This document shows positions 44,126 to 56,487 of a stretch of DNA of 64,000 bases, in pieces. Position numbers and translations under genes: made by a program. Source of the stretch: Arthonia radiata (lineage: Eukaryota; Ascomycota; Arthoniomycetes; Arthoniales; Arthoniaceae); assembly GCA_002989075.1 (NCBI GenBank), contig PSQN01000017.1:2115453-2179452 (forward strand), in the 5' to 3' direction. Numbering within the stretch: the first letter of the stretch is position 1; each line of letters begins with the position of its first letter. The notes under the pieces are model-generated. The model worked only from the letters and a program-made list of their open reading frames with translations. It made no database searches and was not told the DNA's origin.

Positions 44126-46368
44126 GGGTATGTAGGTGCGAGGGCGGAAGATGTAGTGGGCTTGTTGTGGTCTGTCGGCGGATATCTGGCCCAGTTGCTG
44201 GTTCCGAGTCGATGGGGTTCATGTACTCTGGACATGTTCAGTGTCTTAAGAGAATGTTGTGAGGATGCGTACGATGAAATGGGTCTGGTGTCGAATTGCA
44301 TGCCGTCTTCCATGAGCTGTTCGTGCAAATGTAATACTCGCACTTGGAGTCCTGTTCCCAGAATGCGTATTGACCTCTTGTGTACAACCTTACCCAACCT
44401 TGCGCAGAAGTCCTAATGCTCGACGTAAGAAAACGCTTGCAGTATCTTGCATGCCGGGGAAGGAATTTGATGCAGAACGATCACATCATGAGCTGCATGA
44501 CGGGAACTATCGAAGATCCGCGACAAGCTTCAAATTCACCGGCGCAGGCATAGGTACTCAGCATCCTAGGAGGCAGGGTGCTGACCGACTGATCGATGAT
44601 TGAAAGACGACACCGCCTGTGATCTGCAGGCTTACCAGGTACGATGAGTAGCCTTGTCCATTGATGGGCCATGACGAGCTCGAGAAGATGGATTAATTAA
44701 GAATACCTCGGCCCGACAATGATGAGTTGTCAGAGCAAACAGCAGGCTGGTCGTGAAGAACGTGAACTGAGGAGCAGAGAATAAACACCCATTCTGACTC
44801 GTTGGCCGAGCAAACACTATGCCGGTGGACCGAGTACCCACAGTGAGGCTCTCTCCTGCGTCTGCGTCCACGCGACCTTGATTAAGCGCAGGCTATCGTG
44901 GAAGGCGTAGCCGGTCGGGCGTCGCCTATCTGCGCCAGTTTCTATACAGATCCTGAGATGTGATATAGCCTCATTCTTGCTGTTCACGTTCTTTGCTTTT
45001 CTACTCCATATTACCGATTCTGATATACTCCAAGGGCAATGATGTGTGGAGCTTATGGAGCACACATTTGACAAGGATAATGAAACTGCGCGACCTCAGG
45101 GATGAGCCGTAGTGGGGACTACTGTACCATATACGTGAACCCAGGCGGTGATAGATGACGGTGCTGTCTTTGGTGTCTCGGCACAACTGCCAAAGCTTTT
45201 GCGACAATGGTGCAATACGCATTCAATCCGCGTATACGTAATCAAACTGCATAGAGACAATGAAGCTCCATTGCCACGTATATCGTATGAGCGCAACCGG
45301 TGTAGGCACTGGAGACGAGAGCCGGGCTATGTTACAGCGTACTCGAGTGTGTACATCAAGAGTGAGCAAGCAAGGCAAAGAGCATGTGGCCGGGGATGAC
45401 GAGTGAGGGTAACCGGATGCGGCCATCTTGGCCGCAAGTGTGCTGGAATTGGAAGAGCGTGGGGAGCCCTGCAGAAGGGGGAAAAGGCTAGCAAACGGAC
45501 GAGCTGAATTGCTACGTCACAGGTCATCTTTTTGACGTTGCGGACGCGAGCTAAGCATTCTCTTCCTGCTACGACACGCTGCTTCATTGGCCCCGCCCTC
45601 CGACATACTCCACGCTGCTTTGCGCAGCATCTACGCACACGCCAGTCGGTACAGGAGCACCGGGAGTAGTCCACGTTCTGCCATCCACTCATCTATACTA
45701 CAAATCCAAGGCAGGCAGCCAGCGGCCACTTCCGTTTTGTGCTGCATATCTCCATCGGAAGCCGGACCTTGTGCTTCATTATCCTACCATCTCTTCTCTT
45801 CATCAGTTCGGTGTCTTCATCAAAACTTGAGGCGAGTTGGACAACACAATCCTGCCACACGGAGCTTTTCCAAGGAGTGTTTCACAAGCCATCCCTTTTC
45901 AGCGAAGAGCAGACAGGCATTTTGCACTGGTGTTGATCGACATTACCCAATCTGTAAATCCACACCGACGCTTCTCACCTCCGTCCGTGAACGTCATGTC
46001 GATCTTTTGGCCAAACCTCACGGATCGTCAGTTAGTTTTCCTTCCTCTCTTCGCCCGTCTCTATCCACGCCTCCACCATCTTACCCGCTCGGCACCTCTT
46101 CTCCCTTTCCTCGACGACGCGCTTCCTGCAATTCATTCTTCGCTTGTGACGTCTCTTCCTACTACACCCAGATTTTGTCAATTTCGCTCACCACTCATTT
46201 CTAACACGACGTCGTCACAGCTTCCTCAACGCTGCATCATTGCAGGATCACACCTACGTCAGTCCGCACGAGCCGCGGCACGGTCCATGACCTTGGGGGC
46301 GCGATAGCCATTGACGCAACCGTTGCCTGACACTCAAGACGTCTGTCATTGCTTGTCGTCCATACTTC
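44126..46368. other. Gene-poor region with a C/T-rich leader
   Basis: A 2243-bp gap without a convincing gene. Part of its right end (about 45930-46230) is strongly pyrimidine-rich with CCTC/CTTC runs, as expected for the 5' leader of the short coiled-coil gene. A plus-strand frame of 205 codons (45587-46204) falls in that leader; its composition is of leader type. No repeat or transposon remnant is recognised. Confidence 0.5.
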
Positions 46369-47017
46369 ATGGAATCCACAATCTTCGATCATCGAACACC
46401 AACTGACGTTACGCGGACCCCACAAATCACTAGACAAGAGGCCGGGGCAACCTCTATAACCATCCAAAACGCGTCGCCCGTCACATCCTCGTCCGAATCA
46501 TCACTGCCCCACCACACGCGATCAGAGTCGCAAAGCCAGAGCACCGATAGCGAGAGATCGGATGCTGGAGATTCTACCGACAGACAATCAAGACAAAGAC
46601 TTTGGCGGCCAAAGCTTAGCAGCCGCAAGTCCAGCGGCACCATCATCATTCCGCGTGAACAGCCTCCGATGGCGGAGAATGAGGAGTACGATGACAGCGA
46701 CGCAAGAGCAATGAGTCCGCGAAGAACCAAAGACGAGATTGACAAGATGGGCAGTGATGCTCGGCAGGCTCTTGAAGAGTATGTGTTATTTATTGACGCC
46801 GTCAATCCTATATCTTGACTGACCTATATCTAGGCAAGCCCAACAACTGCAGGACAGCCTGCTCGAGATCATAGAGCGAGTCGACAGTGTGAAGACGGAA
46901 CACGAGAAGTTGGATAGCGATAACAAATTCCTTCAATCTTACATTGGCGAGCTCATGCAGACCTCGAAAATCACAGCCGGCGGCGCGCCGAAGAATAAGA
47001 AGCGTGGCAACAAATGA
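46369..47017 (+). CDS. Short coiled-coil (SCOC-like) protein
   Basis: Two exons, join(46369..46778,46834..47017), 197 aa. The first ~110 residues are disordered and rich in Ser, Thr, Asp and Arg. The C-terminal third is the SCOC-type coiled coil: KDEIDKMGSDARQALEEQAQQLQDSLLEII and DNKFLQSYIGELMQTSKI (landmarks), followed by a basic tail PKNKKRGNK. Human SCOC is a Golgi coiled-coil protein that binds ARL1 and influences autophagy; the fungal role is unproven. The 55-bp intron splits a Glu codon of the coiled coil, and only the spliced reading keeps the heptads. The start is the first ATG of the frame. Confidence 0.8.
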
Positions 47018-48840
47018 GTGCTGCTCCAAGACGCGCCACCAATCTGAGCAGTCTATGATGAGCATGGGACTTAGTTCACCAGTCCTCATGTCCTTCTCAA
47101 GACGCTCACGCGTACTCGGTGCGCCATTCGTATTCACACAGATGACTTCAGAACCCACTCCAATTATTACCATACCAGTTTATACACCACCTCACTTGTT
47201 TAGCATTGCATCAGCGGGCGCTCAGCAACGGCGTTCGGACGATATGGAAGATTTGACGACAATCGCGATTAATTGTACTACCAACTCCTAGTCTTCATCA
47301 GTGCAGTCTGCCTGCATAGGCATTCGCCTGGACCAATCAGGGTCGCTCTGCTGGCGAGTCGTAGCAACGATCACATTGATAATCACCAATACAACACATA
47401 CTCTTCGAAGCTACTCGAGCTGGACGATCCGGAGACTACCAATGACTTCAGCTAAAAGAATAACAACGGCCCTTCGGCGGCTGTGGTGTGGTCACAAAGA
47501 ATGAAACTTCTTGCCTACCACGCTCTTCAATCTGAACGTTTTTATTGAAGCCTGCCACGACCATTTCACATTTCTCTGTCGCTGCATTCATGCCTAACAA
47601 AGAATGAAGAAACTTCAGCCCCAGAGCTCTCCTTCACCCCTGCAACGTGACCAGGGCTTCCCCAAGTCCTGAAACCCTGGCATTTCTTCTCCACTTATCC
47701 CTGCTAGCGTTTCGAATTTGGCATTGTACCGAGGCCGCTTCAATAGCCTTGAAGATCAACATCACACCCTGAAGATCACTCCGTTGTCGAATGCATTTGC
47801 TTCTTGCGGAACAACCAGAACAGCTAAGCTTACGACACGTGGACGATGTCGTTTGGTACTCGTAATTCTCGAGTTCGACTTACAAGCATCGACCACGCAG
47901 TAGAAGGTAATCGACCACAAGTGCTCCCCGACCTCCATGCAGGGTATGTCTGGACAGACGCGCCAGAAGCAGTCAGATACGAAAAAAGTCGCCTAAACAA
48001 CATGTGCGCCACGTCTTGGCTAAGCAAGAGGTTTACCCGCCCGTATGTCTACAACAACTCATCATGCATGAGGCTCAGCGCACACGCTGGCAGTCCATCG
48101 TCCAGGTAAAGGCGTTGCTTACATGAACCGTCCTCGCAGACTCGGTCTTGTAAGGGGATGAGTCGGGCGTGGCATCCTAGATTAGACGCCCCAGGCCGCT
48201 AAAATGAAAGATAATTGCGTGCCAGCTATCAGCGTAGTTGAGCGTAATACTAAATCACAGTTGAACAGCGACATACGGCTTACTTTAAACGGAGTTTGCA
48301 GGCAGTACTACAGCTATGTGGTGCTATTTGTCACCGCTCCGGATGTCAAGAGAGCGGGACGCGTGCAGCTGTGACGAACTGGCGTATTGCGCTTGGGCGA
48401 GGTATTTGCCTGCTTTACCTGCGAGGCGGACAGGCATGTGCCTAATGTGGAGCGCAAATCAACGACAACACGGCAAGACGTTCCAACGCGCCCAGCGACT
48501 GGGACAAGCTGATCAACCAACACGTACTGACAGCTTTGACTGCACGCATGTGCTCCTTTCTCACGCACGCGAAGACGACCCCTGAGATTGTGAAAGCACA
48601 GGCCACCTTGCCAAGAGTACCTCAGGTGATACATGGCCTGAGGCGTCTTCGATCCAGCAGGCAAACAGCAGTTTGCTTGATGATCAAAGCTCGACTACTC
48701 ATGGTGCACTGCATGCCATGAGACTAGCAAAGCTTCGTTCTAAATCTCCCCACATTCATGAACACTTCTACCTTCCGCCTGTGCCGTCTGTGACATCTAA
48801 AGTAGCGGCATCAGGCTGAGGCAGGGCAACCGGCCTCACA
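47018..48840. other. Gene-poor region before the terpenoid cluster
   Basis: A 1823-bp gap. Short frames (60-116 codons) on both strands are unconvincing, including 87 codons at 47846-48109. No tRNA, repeat array or transposase fragment is recognised. It separates the SCOC gene from the first P450 gene and may mark the cluster edge. Confidence 0.5.
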
Positions 48841-50587
48841 ATGGCTGCTTTCGAGGAAATTCTGATGGCGGTAAGCTCACTTATTCACGAGCGTTAAAAC
48901 ACCGAAGCATGTTACTGAATAAGGGAAGACAATCATACTGCTGGCAACATACATCATCTACAGATTTCATTTCGACTCTCTGAGCTCTTACCCAGGCCCG
49001 AAACTATGGGCACTCACACAGTTTCCGTGGCATCTTCACAACATCAAAGGCACGCTGCAGTTCCGACTCGAGGAACTCCACGAGAGATATGGGCCAGCCG
49101 TCCGAGTGGGCCCAAACGAGATCTCGTATGCTGCCACATCATCAGGCACATGGAAAGCCGTGCACGCGCACAAGCCTGAGATGCAGAAGAATTGGCCGGG
49201 CACCGGCATGGTGGGCCCACCTCGTGGAAAGCCTGGGCTTTTGACGGCTGGTACGGAGGCGGTGAGTCCAACCATGCTGTCCCAGTCGTCCTTCGGTCAT
49301 TGCGAGGGCTGACAAAGGACCTGCTAATACCACACTCACAGCACACCCGCATGCGCAAAACTCTTTTCCCCGCTTTCTCCGACAAAGCCCTCAGAGCGCA
49401 AGAAGACCTCATCAACGTCCACGTGCAAAAGCTGCTAACGATCGTATCCCGCGCGGCATCTGATTCGTCTTCACCACCCACAGATCTCGCCCTCCTCTTC
49501 AGTCTCACCACCTACGACGTAATCAGCGACCTGGCCTTCGGCGAGACCTTCGGCGGCCTCGACAACGTTCAAATGAGCCCCTGGGTAGCGGGCATCCTGC
49601 GCATGGTCAAATTCGCACCTTACGTGCAACTCATAGCGCACTGGGGCCTTTTTGAGCTCTTATTCAAGATGGCGGCGATGATGCCGAAGAGCCTGCAGCC
49701 CAAGGAGTCCGAGCACCGCGCGTTGCCGAAGCGGAAGGTCGACGCTCGCCTGAAGAGCCAGGACGCGAAAGGTCGGAGCGACTTTTTGGGGTTTATGCTG
49801 CCCGAGGGACGGGATGGGGAGGCTTCGATTGAGATGGATGAGCTGTATTCGAATGCAGTGCTATTGACGAACGCAGGCGCTGAGACGACTGCGACGCTGT
49901 TGATGGCCGTGATGTATCATCTACTGACAAATCCTGAGCCGTATGAGAAGCTGAAGAGTGAAATTCGGTCGACGTTCAAGCGGGCGGATGAGATTAATAT
50001 GATCTCAGCGGGCTCGCTGAAGTATCTGGGCTGTGTAGTGCAAGAGGCGCTGAGGATGCATCCGCCGCTGCCTGCGACGAGCTCGCGCGTTGTGCCGGGT
50101 GAGGGCGAGATGATTGCGGGGCGGTGGGTATCTGGAGGCGTAAGTCTTTTCGCATCGCACTAAGAGAGGCAAGGGTGATACTGACTGTTGGACAGACTGC
50201 CGTCGGCATCAACCACTGGAGCACCTACCATCTCTCTTCCAACTTCCACGATGCCGCTCGCTTCGTGCCCGAGCGATGGCTGCCGGATCGAGAGCGGCCG
50301 CCGCAGTATCAGGATGATCATCGCGATGTCTTGCAGCCGTTCTCGTATGGCAATCGGAATTGCCTTGGTCAAGGGTATGGCTTCTGTCCTGCGAGTAAGC
50401 GGCAATGCATGCTGACTTATGCAGACTGGCCCATGCGGAGGCCCACATTATCATCAGCCGTCTCGTGTTCAATTTTGACTTTGAGCTGCTGCCTGAGTCG
50501 AGGAATTGGCCGGATCAGAAGGCGTGGCTGTCGTGGGAGCGGGCGCCTTTACTTGTGAGGGTTAAGGCGCGATCAGCAGGAAGGTGA
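48841..50587 (+). CDS. Cytochrome P450 monooxygenase (first of the cluster)
   Basis: Five exons, join(48841..48870,48929..49261,49342..50139,50196..50374,50425..50587), 500 aa. The N-terminal helix (ILMATIILLATYIIYRFHF) anchors it in the ER, followed by a PGPK Pro-rich hinge. Core motifs: WPGTGM, DxHTRMRKTLFPAFSDKAL (C helix), the oxygen-binding helix NAGAETTATLL, the K-helix EALRMHPPLP with ExxR, PERW, and the heme loop FSYGNRNCLGQG with the Cys ligand. The first exon is only 10 codons. All junctions are needed to keep these motifs in frame; the last one completes the Gly after the heme loop. It resembles fungal clans that hydroxylate small lipophilic substrates. Substrate unknown; located 2.7 kb from a terpene cyclase. 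Confidence 0.92.
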
Positions 50588-50882
50588 TGGTTTCAGGGCT
50601 GGGGGTCTTACGCCGTCTTCAGCATGGTACGACCTTCTCACGGAGACGGAGACCATATTTGAAGCATAGGCCGCAGTGAACAGTGCGAGAGCATGCATCC
50701 AGTGCTGCATCTGTGAGAGAGCTGGGTGATGCCCAGAACGTACGTCGTACGAAGAGCACACGTGATGTGTACGAATGAATGAGAAACGATCTTCATGTTC
50801 AGACTGTATCACAGACGCTGTGTCTCTATTTAACGTGTAGTCTCCTCAATCTTCGCTCGCACCCCCTCGGATAGAAGACACC

Positions 50883-52697
50883 CTACTCAACAGTCACCCT
50901 CACCCCCTTCGTGCTCAACTTCGGCAGCGGTATCAAAAAGTCATGCGCCTGTAGCACGTCCGTCTCATCCGTCTCGTGGAGCTTCAGCTTCGGGCCACCT
51001 TTGCGGAACAGCACCGCGAGCGCCAGGCTCATCTCGGCTTGCGCAAGACTGTGAGACATCTTGTCAGCTTGACTTTCACCAAGAGGTGCTATGCGTACAG
51101 GGAAAGAGGCCACTTACTTCATCCCCAGACAGTTCCTCGAGCCCCGACAGAACGGCACCCAATTTCGCTGCATACGCGTCGGCGGACTGTCAAGCCAGCG
51201 CTCCGGCAGGAACTTCTCAGGCTGCGGATAGACCTCGGGGTCGCTGTGCATGAGATAGGCGGACATGCCAATGGGAACCTAGACGCTCGATGTCAGTTCC
51301 ATGTGTGTCCTCAGCGCAAAGTGAAGATGTAAACTCACGCCCGGCGGAATAACCCAGTCCTTGTACTGTATCGCGTTATCCGGGAACACGCGCGGAAGCC
51401 GGTGCATCACGCCATAGCTTAATCTCAGCGCCTCTTTGATCAGTGCCTGCAGGTATCCCACCTTCTCCAGCTCCGCCCAGCTCGGCACGCGCTCAGGGTA
51501 CTCGGCCATCACCTCACTCAACTCCTCTTGCAGCCGCTCCATCATCGCCGGGTTCGCGAGCACGTAGTACGACACGAAGCCCAGCGTGCGCGCCGTGCTG
51601 GCGGTGCCGCCGCCCAGCAAGACTTGCGCCTCTTTCGCGAGGCGCTCGTCGGATTGCTCGGACGCGGGCATGTCGCTGTTGACGATATAGCGGAAGAGGG
51701 AGGTGTGGACGTTCTCTTCTGTGGAGGGGGGCTTGGAGGTCTTGGCCGCGTTCTCGCGCTTCGCGTTTTGGACGTGTTGGAGAGCCACCGATTTGAAGCG
51801 GTTGAAGTACTGGCCGATGGGGAAAGCCCAGAGGAGCAGGCTCTCTGGGATCAAGCTTGCGATTCTGTGAGACCGTTAGTGATGGTGCACGTCGAGGATG
51901 ATGGAGCTGGCTTACTGCACGAGGATGGGAAAGCCTGTCATGAGCGGGATGGAGCGGACGATCATGTGGATGACATGGTACCATTCTGGTGCGAAGTTCG
52001 GGTCGTCGAGAAAGCTCTCTTGCCCGTCCCAGCAGATGCGGCCGATAATGTCGCCGGAGAAGGCAGAGAAGGCATGATCCAGGCGTATGACAGTGCCGGT
52101 GTCCGCAAGTTCGCGAAAGCGCTCTTCCAGTCTGCCGACTACCGCAGCCAGCATGGGCTGTAGGCGCTGGATACCCGCGCGGGAGAAGAACGGCTCGAGA
52201 GGCTTACGGCGACGCTTGTGAAGATCATGGTCCGTCGTTAGCAGGTGCGATCCTGACATCATTGTGTCAGCACGGTTGCAGTAAGACAGTGGCCCTTTCA
52301 TGTAGTTACCGTCGAAGTCAATGCCCTTGCAGAACACGTCGTAGTTCTCGGTACGACGCTTCGCCTCGGCCACGTAGATCTCATTATAGAACTCGGGGTC
52401 GTGCAGCGAAAGCTCGTCCGGGTTGACGCGAACAATGGGTCCGTACTTCTCGTGGAGCTTTTCGATCTCGAAGATGTATTTGCCATTGAGGACCCAATCA
52501 TAGTAGAACTCATACCAGTGAGAGATTGCAGCGATCTTGGGGCCTGGAAACTTGGACAATGGAGATAAATACAGTCTGTAGATAACGAGCCATGCTCCGT
52601 ATAAGACCGTTCCTCCCACGAGCAGCGTGATGAGAGTCGGCAGTTGAGGCAACGATAGCTTCTGCCTGAGTGCGAATGGAAGGTCCATGGTAGTCAT
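50883..52697 (-). CDS. Cytochrome P450 monooxygenase (second of the cluster)
   Basis: Four exons, complement(join(50883..51048,51118..51278,51339..51864,51916..52697)), 544 aa. An N-terminal membrane helix (LPTLITLLVGGTVLYGAWLVI) precedes LSPLSKFPGPKIAA. It resembles the trichodiene oxygenase-like group: YDWVLNGKYIFEIEKLHEKYGPIVRVNPDELS, DHDLHKRRRKPLEPFFSRAG, the I-helix LLGGGTASTARTL, EALRLSYGVMHRLPRV with ExxR, and heme loop FCRGSRNCLGMN. The usual I-helix acidic residue is Ala here. The start 52697 (MTTMDL) is preferred; the frame continues upstream to 52766. It runs convergent with the first P450 and divergent from the terpene cyclase, so it shares a promoter with the latter. Likely tailors the terpene, by context only. 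Confidence 0.92.
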
Positions 52698-53330
52698 ACT
52701 GAAGGCGTACTTCTTTGGATCTCTGAGCACCTGTAAGGACGAACTGGGGTTCTTTGTGTCTCTCAACCGAAGAGAAGCAGCTGGAAATCAGCAAACCTCG
52801 AAAAGATACCTGAAACGGCCGTCACGCTGGCGAAGCAGCGAGCGGCAGGTGTCCAAATTATTGATGAGAAGCAAGCACACCAATGGTAGGGCAGTCTCTC
52901 TCTTTCTCTCTGTCGCGCGTGTCAGGCAGTACCAAAGAGCTCGATCCGTGATTGGCAAAGGAGCGTGATGGGATGAGGCGGAATCAACAGCGTGTGAAGC
53001 ACGAGAAGCAGGCAGAATTTACCTGTGTACGCGGCCGAAGGATGTGTGGTGGCGGTGTCTGGATCGAGCCCACGGTCACAAAGTTGCCATGAGAGACAGA
53101 GGATTGTAAACTATCGGTGAGCTGAAATGTCGTCCTGTAGTCAGCCCCAACGACATCGTAGATCTGTTCGACTCCAGCCGGCTGACGTATATTAACCTTA
53201 ACTTTCCCGGCATCGTAAACAAAAGCCCTCTGCTAAATGCTCCTCGGCAAGAACTAGGAGACTATATTCCAATCTCTGGAGCAGTCGTCCCTTCGTTGCC
53301 CCTTACCTCGTCCTTCAAGAACAACACACC
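52698..53330. promoter_or_regulatory. Bidirectional promoter between P450 and terpene cyclase
   Basis: The 633-bp gap between divergent starts. Co-regulation of the two genes from it is plausible. A TATA-like CGTATATTAA lies about 53187-53196, ahead of the cyclase. CGGCCG-type sites occur near 53032 and 52817 but nothing decisive is seen. Confidence 0.45.
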
Positions 53331-54547
53331 ATGGACTACCGCTACTCCACGATTGTCGACCTCGACAGGTACGAGACCTTGGGCCTCTGCGATGAGATAC
53401 CGCTACGACAGCATCTCTGCACTGACCGGGAGGATGCCGGCGCGATCCGAGCCCAAAAAGATTGGGCGGCGTTGGTTGGCCCCTTGAAATCTTACCGCGG
53501 CGGGCTGGGGCCCGAGTACTCTTTCATGCAGGTCACAGTCCCGGAGTGCTTGCCGGACCGACTCGAAGTTATCTCATACGCAAACGAGTTTGCGTTTCTG
53601 TACGACGGTACGGTGACCGACCAGTATAAGCTTCCGAGACACGGACTAACTACCGACATAAGACCTTGTCGAAGATGCAGAGCTGAACGATGTACGAACC
53701 ACGATTATGCCTTGGGGGCATTTGCTTACTGTGGTATAGGAGCAGACATCAAGTGACAAGGTACTTGATGTCTTCCGCAGCCAAGAACGGCAGGAGTCAG
53801 GCGACGACCCACTCAGCAAAGGGGTGGCCGCAATGCGCCTGCGTGTGATGAAGCAAATGATGCAGATTGACAAAGAACGAGCCGAAATCTCCTTGAAGGC
53901 TTGGGCCACCTTCGTGCAACAAGCTTCGAGCCACGCGCGTCACCAGCCGTTCTCGACATTAGATCAGTATCTCCCTTGGCGAATTATTGACGCGGGCGAG
54001 ATGTAAGCACGCCTGTGGGCAGCCACTCTGACCGCTTTGGGAGAGCTGACAAGATCTGTGCAGGCTTTGGTATGGCACCGTGACTTTTGGCATGGGCCTC
54101 ACCATCCCGCCCGAGCACCTGGATTATTGCATGAAGCTGACGCGACCTGCTTTTGCGGCGCTCAGCTTAGCGAACGATCTCCTCTCCTGGCCTAAAGAGA
54201 AAATTGCTGCTGAGGAAGCTGGGCAGACTCATGTCGTCAACGCCATCTGGGTGTTGATGGACGAACTTGACATTAGCGAGGAGAAAGCAAAGGAGATCTG
54301 CCGCGAAAAGACAAGAGAGTCTGTCGCCGCGTATCGGAAGACTGTCGAGCGGACCAAGGGCGACGAGTCATTGCCAGCTGCTCTTCGTGCCTACGTGGAG
54401 GCAATGCAGTACAGCATCAGCGGAAACGTGGTGTGGAGCCTGCAGTGTCCTCGTTACCACCCCACAGCCAGGTTTTCCGAGTCGCAATGGCGGATGATGC
54501 GGGAAGTGTGCCACGGCACGAATCGTGGCGTGAAATCACTCAATTGA
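53331..54547 (+). CDS. Class I terpene cyclase (stand-alone, similar to cyclase half of fungal bifunctional terpene synthases)
   Basis: Four exons, join(53331..53607,53663..53691,53740..54002,54064..54547), 350 aa. Exon 2 is only 29 nt. Splicing restores the first metal motif: exon 1 ends in the first codon base of the second Asp, giving FAFLYDDLVEDAELND. The second motif is ANDLLSWPKE (NDxxSxxxE). The C-terminal region ISGNVVWSLQCPRYHPT matches the conserved end of fungal cyclase domains of fusicoccadiene/ophiobolin-type synthases. No prenyltransferase domain follows; the frame stops at 54547. Such enzymes ionise a prenyl diphosphate and cyclise it with Mg2+. The preferred chain length (C20 or C15) cannot be read from sequence. 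Neighbouring P450s, SDR and transporter suggest a small cluster. Confidence 0.92.
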
Positions 54548-55018
54548 TCACCATTGGTAGCTCCTGAAGGATGGCAGTAGATGTACGTACCTCTCAAATC
54601 TCGAGCTGTGGTTGAGATGTGGAACGAATTGCCTCAGAGACGATCCCCGGTCTTGCCCAAACACAGTCTAGCGGCTCGCCAGTCGGTCGCGTCGAGAGGG
54701 CACTAAGCCCAGTGCGTCCACACCCCTATCCCTCTTTCCACTCAACTTTGCTACTCCTTGTCATTCACTGCATAAGCAGGCAGATTCTCCATGTCCTGCT
54801 TCTCGGCCCCCAAAAATATGTTCGCCGGAGCTGTTCCTCCTCAACAAGTATCTCAGCACTGACCGCAACCTCAGCTTAATGAGGGCGACGCGGCACAACA
54901 TGGGGACGGCCCTCTTGAGGGTGCGGGGCGCTGCCTCCTGTTATCTTCCTGCGCTCGATGTTGTTCAGATCAAGGAAAACACCGTTCGCCTTGATAACCT
55001 TCTCAGCGCGTGAGGACA
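54548..55018. other. Intergenic downstream of the terpene cyclase
   Basis: A 471-bp gap without a supported gene. It should hold the cyclase 3' UTR and the promoter for the Rhodopsin-domain gene. No feature is recognised. Confidence 0.5.
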
Positions 55019-56487
55019 ATGGCGAGCCACATGGATCCTTCAAAGACCCCATTGGCAAGGCCACCGCCTGGTCAGCGGAGCAATCTTGTAGATCCACCTT
55101 CCCTGACTGCGAACGTTCTTGCATGCCATATCATATGCCTCTTTTTCGCGACGTTATGCACCGGTATACGCCTGTATACGCGGCGGTTCATCATTCACAA
55201 GCTTGGTCTAGATGACTGTGAGGACTTCCGATCTCAAACGCAAGGACATCATTTGCTGACGTTGCACTTCGCCAGATCTTTGCATCTTCTCATGGGTAGG
55301 TGTCAATGATCAAGCAGCGAAGCTCTCACTTATGTTGAAGTAGCTCCTGACCATCGTTTTTTCTGGCTTGACCCTTGAAGGTAAGTTCTTATAGATCTTA
55401 CTGTCTAATGGCTGACGTTTGCTAATGCGCTGTGCAGCAAACCATCAAGGCATGGGAAGGTACATGTGGGATATTCCATACTCACATCTCGCTCCAATTC
55501 GAAAGGTATGCTTCACTTAAGCGGCAAGCGCGCTGGATGACGCTGACATGCTTGCGAAAGCCCTTCGTAATCGCCGAGTGGATCTACCTCATCGAAGCAG
55601 CTTCCATCAAGCTTTCTTGCATCGTCTTCTTCAGGCGCATCTTTGGCCGTGATCAGATCATGAAGTTTCTCGCGAACTTTGGCATTGGCTTCGTCCTTCT
55701 ATCGGCGAACTCAGTTCTCGTCGCCACGATAATGAACTGTATTCCAGTCGCGAAGAACTGGGACCCAACACTTCCGGGTACTTGTTTGCCGCCGGAGGGC
55801 TTGCCGTATGCATCTGGAGCTCTCAATGTCGTCACGGACATCTACATCGTCGTGGTCCCCCTGTTTCGTGTTTGGAAGCTGAATATGAGCTTCGCAAAGA
55901 AGATGAGGTTGGTGGTGTTGTTTGGTCTCGGCGTCGTGTGAGTGATTCATTTGAAACGGTTGATATTGGAAACTACTGATAGCGAGCGATCAATAGCGCC
56001 GTTGCTTGCAGCATCACACGTCTCGCGATGACATATATCCTCTTCGTCAACGCAGACAAGTTCTGGAACACAACGATCATTTCCTGGTTTTCGTAAGTGC
56101 ATGATGCTCAAATGCCCCAGGGTAATCGTGAAGTGAGTGATCTGTGAGCTGACAATACTCTGTAGCGTGATCGAAGTCAACATTGGCATCATCTGCGCCA
56201 GCCTTCTCTCGTTCCCCGCATTCATCGATAAGCATTGGCCAGACTCCGTCAGCAGAAGCATTCAGAGGCTATTCTCAGCCACATTCAGGCGGCACTCCGG
56301 CGACTCGCCAGAAGCAGGAAACACTCGCCACGCTCCCCCTCCTAAGGCCGGAGAGCGGGAGACTCACCAACTGTCGAACATCATTGATGCATATCGACGA
56401 GACTCGGCTCACACTGGAAGTCACATTCGAGATGAGTCTGGCAGCGAAGCAGAGATCGGTCTCCGTGAAGGCGAGCGCATGTACTGA
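55019..56487 (+). CDS. Rhodopsin-domain integral membrane protein (fungal PTH11/SAT4-like family)
   Basis: Seven exons, join(55019..55217,55276..55295,55344..55380,55438..55505,55561..55937,55997..56092,56166..56487), 372 aa. Exons 2 and 3 are just 20 and 37 nt, both required to keep the helices in frame. Seven hydrophobic segments can be counted, with hallmarks TGIRLYTRRFIIHKLGLDD, GMGRYMWDIPYSHL, PFVIAEWIYLIEAASIKLSCIVFFRRIF, ATIMNCIPVAKNWDP, and the late VVTDIYIVVVPLFRVWKL. This is the fungal Rhodopsin_dom family, not the retinal opsins. A charged cytosolic tail of ~90 residues follows. Members are often found near secondary metabolite genes and may sense or transport; its function here is unknown. 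The start ATG at 55019 precedes a Pro-rich short tail; another in-frame ATG is at 55031. Confidence 0.85.

Noticed and set aside
45587-46204. Plus-strand frame of 205 codons before the SCOC gene.
   Set aside because: Composition follows a C/T-rich leader (Ser, Pro, Leu, Phe), with no conserved block.
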